From positions 1 through 5,572 of the forward strand of contig DKNF01000008.1 in assembly GCA_002470165.1 (NCBI GenBank): a DNA stretch of 5,572 bases, read 5' to 3'. The notes beneath the pieces were generated by a model. The model made no database searches. It was not told the DNA's origin and worked only from the letters and a program-made list of their open reading frames with translations. Source of the DNA: Betaproteobacteria bacterium UBA7395 (GTDB lineage: Bacteria; Pseudomonadota; Gammaproteobacteria; Burkholderiales; Rhodocyclaceae). The number at the start of each line of letters is the position of its first letter. The first letter of the stretch is position 1. A program made the position numbers and the translations under genes. Of this stretch, positions 1 to 5,572 are shown piece by piece.

Positions 1-96
1 GCCCTGGATCTTGATGTGGATCGGCGTGCCGGCGGAAATGAAGATGTCCGACGCCTGCTTTTCCGACATCAACTGGAACAGTTTGTCGAGGATCAT
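1..96 (-). CDS. PilT/PilU-family type IV pilus retraction ATPase, N-terminal fragment
   Basis: Only the first 32 codons are present; the gene continues past the left edge. The start ATG (94-96 on the minus strand) is preceded by a GAAGG ribosome binding site at 104-108 with a 7-base spacer. The peptide begins MILDKLFQLMSEKQASDIFI and continues with SAGTP and KIQG. This matches the opening of the PilT/PilU N-terminal PAS-like domain, whose signature is a short helix followed by 'SD(L/I)(F/H)(I/L)(S/T)AG.P...(K/R)..G'. The LM.EK and DIFI wording is closer to PilU than to PilT as I remember these proteins. Family members are cytoplasmic hexameric ATPases that power pilus retraction and twitching motility. 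The Walker motifs lie outside the window, so PilT, PilU or another paralogue cannot be separated. It starts 24 bases after the dapD stop, so it is probably co-transcribed with dapD. Confidence 0.75.
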   Translation of the reverse strand, partial: MILDKLFQLMSEKQASDIFISAGTPIHIKIQG

Positions 97-120
97 GGCA
101 AGACCTTCGCGGAGAGGGGG

Positions 121-936
121 TTAGGCGCGCAGCAGTTCGTTGATGCTGGTCTTCGAGCGGGTTTGCGCGTCGACCTTCTTGACGATGATGGCGGCGTAGA
201 GGCTGTACTTGCCACCGTCCTTGGGCAGCGAGCCGGAGATCACGACCGAGCCCGGGGGGATCTTGCCGTAAGTGATCTCGCCGGTTTCGCGATCGTAGAT
301 CGGGGTGCTCTGGCCGATGTACACGCCCATCGAGATCACCGAGTTCTCGCCAACGATGACGCCTTCGACGACTTCCGAACGGGCGCCGATGAAGCAGTTG
401 TCTTCGATGATCACCGGGCCGGCCTGGATCGGTTCGAGCACGCCGCCGATGCCGACGCCGCCGGAGAGGTGCACGTTCTTGCCGATCTGCGCGCAGGAAC
501 CGACGGTAGCCCAGGTGTCGACCATGGTGCCTTCATCGACGTAGGCGCCGATGTTCACGTAGGAGGGCATGAGCACGGCGTTCTTGGCGATGAAGGCGCC
601 CTTGCGCGCGAAGGCGCCCGGCACGACGCGGAAGCCGCCGGCCTTGAACTGTTCTTCGGTCCAGCCCTGGAACTTGGTGTCGACCTTGTCGTAGAAGTTG
701 ATGTCGCCGGCCTTCTGGACGCGGTTGTCGCGGGTGCGGAAGGACAGCAGCACGGCCTTCTTGGCCCACTGGTTGACGATCCATTCGCCATTGACCTTCT
801 CGGCGATGCGCAGCTTGCCGGTGTCGAGGTCGGCGATCACCGATTCGATGATCTTGATCGCGTCGGCGGATTGGGTCGTCAGTTCGGTGCGCTTTTCCCA
901 GAGTTCGTCGATGGTGGCTTGCAGCGGATGGCTCAT
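121..936 (-). CDS. dapD: 2,3,4,5-tetrahydropyridine-2,6-dicarboxylate N-succinyltransferase (DapD)
   Basis: DapD transfers succinyl from succinyl-CoA to tetrahydrodipicolinate, giving N-succinyl-2-amino-6-oxopimelate. This is the entry to the succinylase branch of diaminopimelate/lysine synthesis in the cytoplasm. The 271-residue product has the normal length for the proteobacterial enzyme. Residues 1-100 form the helical N-terminal domain. Residues about 107-210 show the hexapeptide repeat of a left-handed beta helix ([46 protein letters not shown]). A C-terminal tail follows (SGSLP, then [14 protein letters not shown]). Asp140 in 'GTMVD' and Glu188 in 'GARSEVVEG' fit the acidic active-site residues reported for the family. 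The frame is open upstream to 1119, but that part lies inside dapC. The start at 936 gives the family N-terminus ([16 protein letters not shown]) and is served by a GAGAGAG site. It lies 13 bases after the dapC stop, which implies one transcript and probable translational coupling. Confidence 0.97.
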   Translation of the reverse strand: MSHPLQATIDELWEKRTELTTQSADAIKIIESVIADLDTGKLRIAEKVNGEWIVNQWAKKAVLLSFRTRDNRVQKAGDINFYDKVDTKFQGWTEEQFKAGGFRVVPGAFARKGAFIAKNAVLMPSYVNIGAYVDEGTMVDTWATVGSCAQIGKNVHLSGGVGIGGVLEPIQAGPVIIEDNCFIGARSEVVEGVIVGENSVISMGVYIGQSTPIYDRETGEITYGKIPPGSVVISGSLPKDGGKYSLYAAIIVKKVDAQTRSKTSINELLRA

Positions 937-944
937 GTGTTTTT

Positions 945-951
945 CTCTCTC
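945..951 (-). promoter_or_regulatory. dapD ribosome binding site touching the dapC stop codon
   Basis: On the minus strand the sequence reads TTTGAGAGAGAAAAACAC followed by the dapD ATG. The GAGAGAG stretch is a purine-rich, imperfect Shine-Dalgarno about 8 bases before the start. Its first two bases (GA) are also the last two of the dapC TGA stop. Ribosomes ending on dapC would therefore be delivered to the dapD start, which suggests translational coupling (inference). Confidence 0.6.
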
Positions 952-2143
952 AAAGTTGTTGGGTGAATTCACGGATGCGGCGGCTGGCTTCCAGGCATTC
1001 GTCGAGCCCGGCGACCAGTGCGATGCGAATGAAATTGGCGCCCGGATTGACGCCCTGCGATTCGCGGGCGAGGAAGCTGCCGGGCAAGGCCACGACATTA
1101 TAGTGTTCGAGCAGCCCACGGGCGAACTCGGTATCGGCGACCGGAGTCTTCGCCCACAGGTAGAAGCTGGCGTCGGGCATGCCGGTGCCGAGTACTTCGC
1201 CGATCAGCGGCGTGCAGGCGGCAAATTTTTCGCGGTACTGGTCGCGGTTATCGAGCACGTGCGCCTCGTCGTTCCAGGCAACGACCGAGGCTGCCTGGAT
1301 CGGGGGCGCCATGGCGCAGCCGTGGTAGGTGCGGTAGAGCAGGAATTTCTTCAGGATCTTCGCGTCGCCGGCAACGAAACCGGAACGCATGCCCGGCACG
1401 TTGGAGCGCTTTGACAGGCTGGAGAACATCACCAGGCGGTCAAAGCTGCGGCCGAGCAAGTGTGCAGCCTGGAGGCCGCCGATCGGCGGGTTGGCTTCGT
1501 CGAAGTAGATTTCCGAGTAACACTCGTCGGAGGCGATGATGAAGCCGTACTTGTCGGACAGTTCGAACAGCGTCTTCCAGTCGGCCAGCGACAGCACCTT
1601 GCCGGTCGGGTTGCCCGGCGAGCAGACGTAGAACAGTTGCACGCGCGCCCATTCGGCGTCGGAGAGCTGGCCGTAGTCGAAGGCGAAGCCGTTGTCCGGC
1701 AGGTTGTTCAGGAAGCGCGGCTCGGCGCCGGCCAGGTAGGCCGCGCCTTCGTAGATCTGGTAGAACGGGTTGGGGCTGACGACGATGGGCGTGCCACCGG
1801 CGCGGGTCGGATCGATGACCGTCTGGGCGAAGGAGAACAGTGCTTCGCGCGAACCGTTGACCGGCAGGATTTCGGTTTCCGGATCGACGGCGATGCCGTA
1901 ACGACGGTTGCACCAGTCGTGGATTGCGTGCCGTAGCGCCGGAATGCCCTGGGTCGTCGGATAGTTGGCCAGGCCGAGCAGGTTGGCGTGCAGCGCGTCC
2001 ATGATGAACTGCGGCGTCGCATGTTGCGGCTCGCCGATGGACAGCTTGATTTCCTTGTGTTGCGGGTTGGGAGTGACGCCGGCGAACAGCGCGCGCAGCT
2101 TTTCGAAGGGGTAGGGCTGGAGTTGGGCGAGATGGGGATTCAC
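950..2143 (-). CDS. dapC: succinyldiaminopimelate aminotransferase (DapC)
   Basis: DapC is a cytoplasmic PLP enzyme. It moves an amino group from glutamate to N-succinyl-2-amino-6-oxopimelate, making N-succinyl-LL-diaminopimelate, the step after DapD. The 397-residue product is a fold-type I class I/II aminotransferase. Counted from the GTG start, it shows Asn178 in SPGNPTG, Asp206 and Tyr209 in SDECYSEIY, the Schiff-base lysine Lys245 in [16 protein letters not shown], and the substrate-carboxylate arginine Arg373 in NFIRIALV. The start is uncertain. Known betaproteobacterial DapC proteins begin 'MNP.L..LQPYPF', which corresponds to the GTG at 2141-2143. An in-frame ATG six codons upstream (2159-2161) would add MPDCCN. 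Neither start has a clear Shine-Dalgarno; I chose GTG by family resemblance. The gene lies between guaD and dapD on the same strand. A more general aminotransferase is possible, but the adjacent dapD makes DapC much the best reading. Confidence 0.92.
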   Translation of the reverse strand: MNPHLAQLQPYPFEKLRALFAGVTPNPQHKEIKLSIGEPQHATPQFIMDALHANLLGLANYPTTQGIPALRHAIHDWCNRRYGIAVDPETEILPVNGSREALFSFAQTVIDPTRAGGTPIVVSPNPFYQIYEGAAYLAGAEPRFLNNLPDNGFAFDYGQLSDAEWARVQLFYVCSPGNPTGKVLSLADWKTLFELSDKYGFIIASDECYSEIYFDEANPPIGGLQAAHLLGRSFDRLVMFSSLSKRSNVPGMRSGFVAGDAKILKKFLLYRTYHGCAMAPPIQAASVVAWNDEAHVLDNRDQYREKFAACTPLIGEVLGTGMPDASFYLWAKTPVADTEFARGLLEHYNVVALPGSFLARESQGVNPGANFIRIALVAGLDECLEASRRIREFTQQL

Positions 2144-2168
2144 GTTGCAGCAATCAGGCATCGGGTAA

Positions 2169-2211
2169 AACCGGATTATCGCCGAAAAAGGCGCGGGCTT
2201 TGCGTCCGGTT
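2169..2211 (-). promoter_or_regulatory. nested stem-loop in the guaD-dapC gap
   Basis: A 7-base inverted repeat (AACCGGA at 2169-2175, TCCGGTT at 2205-2211) encloses 29 bases, which contain a second hairpin (CGCC at 2180-2183, GGCG at 2190-2193, six-base loop). In the minus-strand transcript the outer stem ends in CCGGTTTT. It overlaps the last codons and 2213-2215 stop region only marginally and fills most of the gap before dapC. It could be a weak terminator for guaD, an attenuator, or a leader structure for dapC. The run of T is only four long and the loop is large, so a strong intrinsic terminator is unlikely. Confidence 0.3.
2175..2180 (-). promoter_or_regulatory. possible -10 element for dapC
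   Basis: The minus strand reads GATAAT, five of six matches to the TATAAT consensus. It would start a transcript near 2168, about 25 bases before the GTG chosen as the dapC start and only about 7 before the upstream ATG. No TTGACA-like -35 element is found at 16-18 bases upstream, so the call rests on the -10 alone. If real, it would give dapC-dapD expression independent of guaD. Confidence 0.25.
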
Positions 2212-2212
2212 C

Positions 2213-2686
2213 TCAATAAGGAACACGTTGCGGGCAACAAGCCCAGGTCTGCATGGTCTCGATCGCCCCCGGCAGCGGGCGGTGTTCCATGGGAATGCGG
2301 CGTTCGCTGACCGGCAGTTGCAGTTCGTCGTAGAGCCAGTCGTCGCAAAAGCCGATGGCGGCAGCTTCGGCACGGCTGTTGGCGAAGACGATGCGCTCGA
2401 TGCGCGCCCAGTAGGCAGCGGCCAGACACATCGGGCAGGGTTCGCTGGAGGCGTAGAGGGTACAGCCGGTGAGATGGAAGCGGTCAAGCGCGGCGCTGGC
2501 ACTGCGGATCGCGGCGACTTCGGCGTGCGCGGTCGGGTCTTTGCTGGCAACGACCCGGTTCCAGGCCTCGGCCACGATCCTGCCTTCAAAGACAATGACA
2601 GCGCCAAACGGGCCACCATCGCCTCGTTCGCTGCCCAGGCGGGCAAGTTCGACGGCGCGGGCCAGGAAAATGTCGTCCGGATTCAT
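2213..2686 (-). CDS. guaD: guanine deaminase-like nucleobase deaminase (cytidine deaminase superfamily)
   Basis: The 157-residue product is a zinc deaminase of the CDA/TadA superfamily. Zinc ligands are His54 (in PTAHAEVAAIR), Cys84 and Cys87 (in SSEPCPMC); Glu56 is the catalytic proton shuttle. Several features point to the small bacterial guanine deaminase (GuaD) subfamily rather than TadA. These are the GGPFGAVIV opening strand, 'KDPTAHAEV', 'AAAYWARIERIVFA', the 'IGFCDDWLYDEL..P..ERRIPM' segment after the core, a length matching Bacillus GuaD (156 residues), and a C-terminal tyrosine, which in GuaD closes the active site of the partner subunit. GuaD converts guanine to xanthine and ammonia in purine salvage or catabolism. 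Some relatives act on ammeline, so substrate is inferred. The ATG is preceded by GGAG (2694-2697) with a 7-base spacer. dapC follows on the same strand after a short gap, but no functional link to lysine synthesis is evident. Confidence 0.82.
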   Translation of the reverse strand: MNPDDIFLARAVELARLGSERGDGGPFGAVIVFEGRIVAEAWNRVVASKDPTAHAEVAAIRSASAALDRFHLTGCTLYASSEPCPMCLAAAYWARIERIVFANSRAEAAAIGFCDDWLYDELQLPVSERRIPMEHRPLPGAIETMQTWACCPQRVPY

Positions 2687-2702
2687 GGGCAGGCTCCGGT
2701 AA

Positions 2703-2735
2703 GGGCTGTGATCTCGGGGATGCTATCACAAGCCC
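2703..2735. repeat. inverted repeat, possible regulator or enhancer site
   Basis: TGTGAT (2707-2712) and ATCACA (2725-2730) form a perfect dyad with a 12-base spacer. It is flanked by GGGC (2703-2706) and GCCC (2732-2735), which extend it with one extra base on the right arm. The centre is about 88 bases upstream of the transcription start predicted from the sigma-54 promoter, a usual distance for an RpoN activator site. It is also only 17-49 bases upstream of the guaD start codon, so it could instead control guaD. The 12-base spacing does not fit CRP (six). Confidence 0.4.
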
Positions 2736-2742
2736 GGATAGC
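2722..2742. repeat. second inverted repeat overlapping the first
   Basis: GCTATC (2722-2727) and GATAGC (2737-2742) form a perfect six-base dyad around a nine-base spacer. The left arm overlaps the right arm of the TGTGAT/ATCACA repeat, so the two palindromes share bases 2722-2735. Such overlap could mean two competing binding sites, or mutually exclusive hairpins in a transcript. No regulator is encoded in the window to assign it to. Confidence 0.3.
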
Positions 2743-2780
2743 GAGGCGCACCTAGCCTTTCCGGTATTTGTTTTTGCGTA

Positions 2781-2796
2781 TGGCATGTCACTTGCT
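2781..2796 (+). promoter_or_regulatory. sigma-54 (RpoN) -24/-12 promoter
   Basis: The sequence TGGCATG-TCAC-TTGCT matches the RpoN consensus TGGCAYG-N4-TTGCW at every defined position, including the required GG and GC separated by exactly ten bases (GG 2782-2783, GC 2794-2795). Transcription would start near 2807. That leaves a 29-base leader with a Shine-Dalgarno (2825-2828) before the ATG at 2836. A T-rich run (2768-2775) lies just upstream. RpoN promoters need an AAA+ enhancer-binding activator, and the dyads at 2703-2742 are candidate sites. Confidence 0.72.
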
Positions 2797-2824
2797 CAGT
2801 GCAAACATCACCATTGCATGTTGT

Positions 2825-2828
2825 GGAG
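2825..2828 (+). promoter_or_regulatory. ribosome binding site fixing the start of the unknown gene
   Basis: GGAG sits seven bases before the ATG at 2836. The longer in-frame ATG at 2785 has no such site and lies inside the -24/-12 promoter, so it would not be in the predicted transcript. This decides the start at 2836. Confidence 0.75.
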
Positions 2829-2835
2829 TTGGTCC

Positions 2836-3696
2836 ATGTTTTCGATCTCACGTGTTCAGGGAAGTGCCGAGTTTTTTCGCAGCCAGACAGCGCAGCGTAT
2901 AGCGACGGCCGGGCCGGCGTCGGTGTCGCCAACGAACGCTGCCGACAGCGTAAGCATCTCGTCGGCAGCCCGCGAAGCATTGAAAAGCGAGGCAGCGGCA
3001 AAAACGACCGGCATACCGTTGCCGCAGGCGGTCACCGAGTGGTTCACCAAGGATTTCCCCGCGGATGTGATCGATGAGGCCATGAGTCGCCTTGCGGCCA
3101 ACAAGGCCCAGGGCGCTCTGGGCGGAGAAGGACCCCTGGGATTGCCGCTGTTGCCAGAGAACCAGGCCTTGCTGGACGGCTTTCGCGAGGAAATGCGCAG
3201 CTTGTCCGCCGATGGGCATGCCAACATGAACACCGAACAGTCAGCCCGTTTCAATCTACTGATGAATCTGAGCATGCGGGTGCAGATCTTGGGCTGGAAA
3301 TCGCCGATGAGCGAAGCCGATGTGCAGCGGGAGTTCGATATCAGTAATGCGATGGGCCGCCTTGGCCGTGAAAATCCCGATTTGCTGCCGGTGACCGAGC
3401 CCGTGGCAGCGGACGAGACCAAGGCCATCGACCTCAATGCGCAATCGGTATCGCCCGTCTGGCGGGAACGCTGGGCGGCATCCGGTCTGGAAATGCCGGA
3501 AGTCATCGTCTCCCCGCAGCGTTCCTGGTGGCTGACGATGGCCACGGCAGCGGGGTTCGACGAAAGCGAATTCATGACGGCGGTGCGCGGTCTCGGTCAG
3601 CGTCTGGCCGGGCATGAACTGACCCGGGGCGTCGAAAATCTCATTTCCGAACGTTACGGAGAGAAGTTGGCAGCAGAAGAAGCGGCCGGTTCCTGA
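2836..3696 (+). CDS. hypothetical protein, cysteine-free, with N-terminal DSVSISSAAR motif
   Basis: I do not recognise this 286-residue protein. Residues 1-60 are polar, Ala/Ser/Thr/Gln-rich and probably disordered, ending in 'ADSVSISSAAREALKSEAAAK' style sequence (residues 36-56). The D-S-V-S-I-S-x-A-A-R wording resembles a short motif seen in FlgM and in assorted secreted or motility-linked proteins of flagellated proteobacteria; that resemblance is from memory and is weak evidence. Residues about 62-180 look helical (AVTEWFTKDFPADVIDEAM, then NLLMNLSMRVQILGW), with a Gly/Pro/Leu-rich linker at 95-108. Residues 200-280 hold a second block with SPVWRERWAASGLEMP, QRSWWLTMATAAGFDE and a charged helical tail. 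There is no signal peptide, transmembrane segment or cysteine. The start at 2836 follows from the GGAG site and the upstream RpoN promoter. The gene stands alone, divergent from guaD and 94 bases ahead of smc. Role unknown; a motility or envelope connection is only a guess. Confidence 0.8.
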   Translation: MFSISRVQGSAEFFRSQTAQRIATAGPASVSPTNAADSVSISSAAREALKSEAAAKTTGIPLPQAVTEWFTKDFPADVIDEAMSRLAANKAQGALGGEGPLGLPLLPENQALLDGFREEMRSLSADGHANMNTEQSARFNLLMNLSMRVQILGWKSPMSEADVQREFDISNAMGRLGRENPDLLPVTEPVAADETKAIDLNAQSVSPVWRERWAASGLEMPEVIVSPQRSWWLTMATAAGFDESEFMTAVRGLGQRLAGHELTRGVENLISERYGEKLAAEEAAGS

Positions 3697-3736
3697 AAAC
3701 GGGGTGGGCGGCAGGCAAGGGCCAGCGCGGCGACGA

Positions 3737-3745
3737 TGCTATCAT
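3737..3745 (+). promoter_or_regulatory. extended -10 promoter element for smc
   Basis: TGCTATCAT reads as a TGn extension followed by TATCAT, five of six matches to TATAAT. Transcription would begin near 3752, leaving a leader of about 39 bases before smc. No TTGACA-like -35 is present at the expected distance, which extended -10 promoters can tolerate. This would let smc be expressed from housekeeping sigma-70 independently of the RpoN-type promoter upstream. Confidence 0.45.
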
Positions 3746-3759
3746 ACGGCCCCCAATGT

Positions 3760-3779
3760 GGCGGGCATGTCGTCCCGCC
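3760..3779 (+). promoter_or_regulatory. leader hairpin before smc
   Basis: GGCGGG (3760-3765) and CCCGCC (3774-3779) form a perfect six-base GC stem with an eight-base loop, ending 11 bases before the smc ATG. There is no T tract, so it is not a normal terminator. No Shine-Dalgarno is seen between it and the start, and the stem occupies part of the place where one would be expected. Confidence 0.4.
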
Positions 3780-3790
3780 TATGACCGCGC

Positions 3791-5572
3791 ATGCGCCTGA
3801 CCAAACTCAAACTCGCCGGCTTCAAGTCCTTCGTCGATCCGACCACGGTGTCCCTGCCCGGGCAACTGGTCGGTGTCGTCGGGCCGAACGGCTGCGGCAA
3901 GTCGAACATCATGGACGCCGTGCGCTGGGTGCTGGGTGAGTCGAAAGCCTCGGAATTGCGTGGCGAGTCGATGATGGACGTGATCTTCAACGGCTCGACC
4001 AACAGGAAGCCGGTGTCGCGCGCGTCCGTCGAACTGATCTTCGACAACTCGCTCGGTCGGGCCATGGGCCAGTGGTCGCAGTACGCCGAACTGTCGGTCA
4101 AGCGCGTGCTGACCCGGCAGGGGCAGTCGGATTACTTCATCAACAACCTGAAGGTCCGGCGCAAGGACATCACCGATCTTTTCCTCGGCACCGGCCTGGG
4201 GCCGCGCGCCTACGCGATCATCGGCCAGGGCATGATCTCGCGCATCATCGAGGCGCGCCCCGACGACCTGCGCGTCTTCCTCGAAGAAGCGGCCGGCGTC
4301 ACCCGCTACAAGGAGCGGCGCAAGGAAACCCAGGGGCGTCTTGAAGACACCCGCGAGAACCTGCTGCGCGTCGAGGACATTCGCGAGGAACTCGGCCACC
4401 AGATCGAACGCCTGGCGTCGCAGGCCGAGGTTGCCCGCCGCTATCACGCGCTCAACGAGCAACTGGTGCAGAAACAGCAACTTTTGTGGCTGTTGAAAAA
4501 GCGCGAAGCCGAAGCCGAGCGCCAGCGCCTGGCGCTCGATGTCGAGCGGACGACGACCGAACTCGAAGCGCAGAGCGCCGCGCTGCGCGAAACCGAGGCG
4601 CGTGCCGAGGAAACCCGCGAAGCCCATTTCGCTGCCGGTGACGCCCTGCACAACGCGCAGAGCGAGATGTACGCGGCCAATGCCGAAGTCGCGCGGCTGG
4701 AAGCGGAAATCCGCCACCGCCGCGAATCGCGCAGCCAGCTTGAAGCCCGGTTGGTGCAACTGGAAGACGAACTGGCGCACTGGACGCAGACGGCCGAGAA
4801 GCTCGCCGTCGATCGGGAAAGCTGGGAAGAAACGCAGGAAATCACCCGCTTGCGCGTCGAGGAAGCCGAGGAGCGCCTGCATGCGCAGATGAACCTGGCG
4901 CCGCAGGTCGAGGAAGACCATGCGCAGGCGCTGGAAGAATTGCAGCGGTTGAAGACGCGCACGACCAACGGCGAGCAGAAGCTGGAAGTTGAGCAGACCC
5001 ACAAGGCGCACGCCCAGCGTTCGCTGCAGGCCATCATCCAGCGCCGTGAACGCCTGCGCGACGAGACTTTCGGCGAGGCACCCGACGAATTGGCGCTGGC
5101 AGAGAAGGAAGAAGAGCTGGAGTTGCTGCGCGAGGAACTCGCCGGCGATCAGGAGCACCTGCAGCAGTTGCAGGAGGAAATGCCGCAACTGGAGGCCAGA
5201 CGCAAGACCGTGCAGGGCGAACTGCAGCGCCTGGAGCGCGAGCTGGCGGCCGGGCAGGCACGCCGCGCCGCGCTAGAACAGATGCAGGCGAAAACCGCCG
5301 GTAGCGGCAAGTTGCCCGAATGGCTGCAGCGCCACGGCCTGGCCGATGCACCGGCATTGTGGCAGCAGATCCACGTCGAGGCCGGCTGGGAAGAGGCGGT
5401 CGAAGCGGTGTTGCGCGAGCGCCTGTCGGCGATTGCCTGCGACGATCCGGCGCGTCTGGCCGAGTGGCTGCATGACCGGCCGGACGGTCGCCTGGCGGTC
5501 ATGCTGGGCGGTGCAGAAACTGATGCCGTCGCACCGGACAGCCTGCTCGCCCGCGTGCGCTGCGACGATGCA
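3791..5572 (+). CDS. smc: chromosome partition/condensation protein SMC, N-terminal half
   Basis: SMC is the ATPase core of the bacterial SMC-ScpAB condensin, which organises and segregates the chromosome. The frame is open for 594 codons to the right edge with no stop; full-length proteins have about 1,170 residues, so roughly half is present. The product begins MRLTKLKLAGFKSFVDPTTV. Walker A is GPNGCGKS (residues 31-38). Arg57 in 'ELRGES' fits the R-loop, and Gln146 in 'AIIGQGMIS' is the Q-loop. The conserved EEAAGVTRYKERR (165-177) closes the N-terminal head. Residues about 178-500 are a long Glu/Arg/Gln/Ala-rich coiled coil with heptad character. From about 507 the hinge begins (KLPEWLQRHGLAD, then GWEEAVEAVLRERLSAI) and is cut by the window. 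An ATG at 3781 is out of frame; 3791 gives the family N-terminus, although it lacks a visible Shine-Dalgarno. Neighbouring ftsK- or zipA-like genes cannot be seen here. Confidence 0.97.
   Translation, partial: MRLTKLKLAGFKSFVDPTTVSLPGQLVGVVGPNGCGKSNIMDAVRWVLGESKASELRGESMMDVIFNGSTNRKPVSRASVELIFDNSLGRAMGQWSQYAELSVKRVLTRQGQSDYFINNLKVRRKDITDLFLGTGLGPRAYAIIGQGMISRIIEARPDDLRVFLEEAAGVTRYKERRKETQGRLEDTRENLLRVEDIREELGHQIERLASQAEVARRYHALNEQLVQKQQLLWLLKKREAEAERQRLALDVERTTTELEAQSAALRETEARAEETREAHFAAGDALHNAQSEMYAANAEVARLEAEIRHRRESRSQLEARLVQLEDELAHWTQTAEKLAVDRESWEETQEITRLRVEEAEERLHAQMNLAPQVEEDHAQALEELQRLKTRTTNGEQKLEVEQTHKAHAQRSLQAIIQRRERLRDETFGEAPDELALAEKEEELELLREELAGDQEHLQQLQEEMPQLEARRKTVQGELQRLERELAAGQARRAALEQMQAKTAGSGKLPEWLQRHGLADAPALWQQIHVEAGWEEAVEAVLRERLSAIACDDPARLAEWLHDRPDGRLAVMLGGAETDAVAPDSLLARVRCDDA

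Noticed and set aside
16..966. 316-codon plus-strand open frame opposite dapD
   Set aside because: It lies almost wholly antisense to dapD, has an Asp/Val/Gly/Ala-rich composition typical of a GC-rich shadow frame, and has no family resemblance.
937..1119. Longer dapD start giving a 332-residue protein
   Set aside because: The extra 61 residues are dapC read in another frame; the known DapD N-terminus and ribosome binding site point to 936.
2707..2730. CRP/FNR-type operator from the TGTGA and TCACA half-sites
   Set aside because: The half-sites are 14 bases apart instead of the six that CRP needs, and the FNR core TTGAT-N4-ATCAA is absent; kept only as an unassigned palindrome.
1988..2755. 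255-codon plus-strand open frame across dapC start, the gap and guaD
   Set aside because: It runs antisense through two genes with clear catalytic motifs and shows no recognisable domain.
2785..2835. N-terminal extension of the unknown gene from the ATG at 2785
   Set aside because: This start lies inside the sigma-54 promoter, upstream of the expected transcript start, and has no ribosome binding site; the ATG at 2836 has GGAG at the right distance.
3697..3736. Intrinsic terminator after the unknown gene
   Set aside because: No stable hairpin followed by a T tract is present, so read-through into smc cannot be excluded.
3779..5188. 469-codon minus-strand open frame opposite smc
   Set aside because: It mirrors the Glu/Leu/Arg-rich coiled-coil codons of smc (giving a Leu/Phe/Gln/Arg-rich product); smc is certain from its Walker A and hinge, so this frame is a shadow.
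1..5572. CRISPR array, transposon, phage or toxin-antitoxin/defence module
   Set aside because: No spaced direct repeats, transposase, integrase, terminal inverted repeats or recognisable defence domains were seen; base composition looks even across the genes.

Overview
This window looks like a chromosomal core segment of a betaproteobacterium, most likely of the Rhodocyclaceae/Azonexaceae kind. That placement is inference. It rests on the GC-rich codon use, on the succinylase-type lysine genes dapC-dapD followed directly by a PilT/PilU-type ATPase gene, and on an smc gene next door. No mobile element, CRISPR array, rRNA or tRNA is visible, and no stretch over 300 bases lacks a gene.

The left half (1-2686) is read on the minus strand. 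In transcription order it holds a guanine deaminase-like gene (guaD), then dapC, dapD and the first 32 codons of a PilT/PilU-family retraction ATPase that runs off the left edge. dapC and dapD make consecutive steps of the succinylase branch of diaminopimelate/lysine synthesis. They are tightly packed: the dapC stop codon lies beside the dapD ribosome binding site. A 69-base gap between guaD and dapC contains a nested stem and a possible -10 element, so dapC may have its own promoter.

The right half (2781-5572) is read on the plus strand. A 149-base divergent intergenic region separates guaD from a gene for an unrecognised 286-residue, cysteine-free protein. This region carries a near-consensus sigma-54 (RpoN) -24/-12 promoter and, further upstream, two overlapping inverted repeats in a position suited to an activator or repressor. 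The promoter settles the start codon of the unknown gene, because the longer open frame begins inside the promoter. After a 94-base gap with an extended -10 element and a small leader hairpin comes smc, the chromosome condensation ATPase, open to the right edge at codon 594 (head domain, first coiled coil and part of the hinge).

Most of the window is ordinary housekeeping DNA. The part most worth a second look is the RpoN-type control region together with the unknown protein it appears to drive. I found no convincing evidence of a new multi-gene system.
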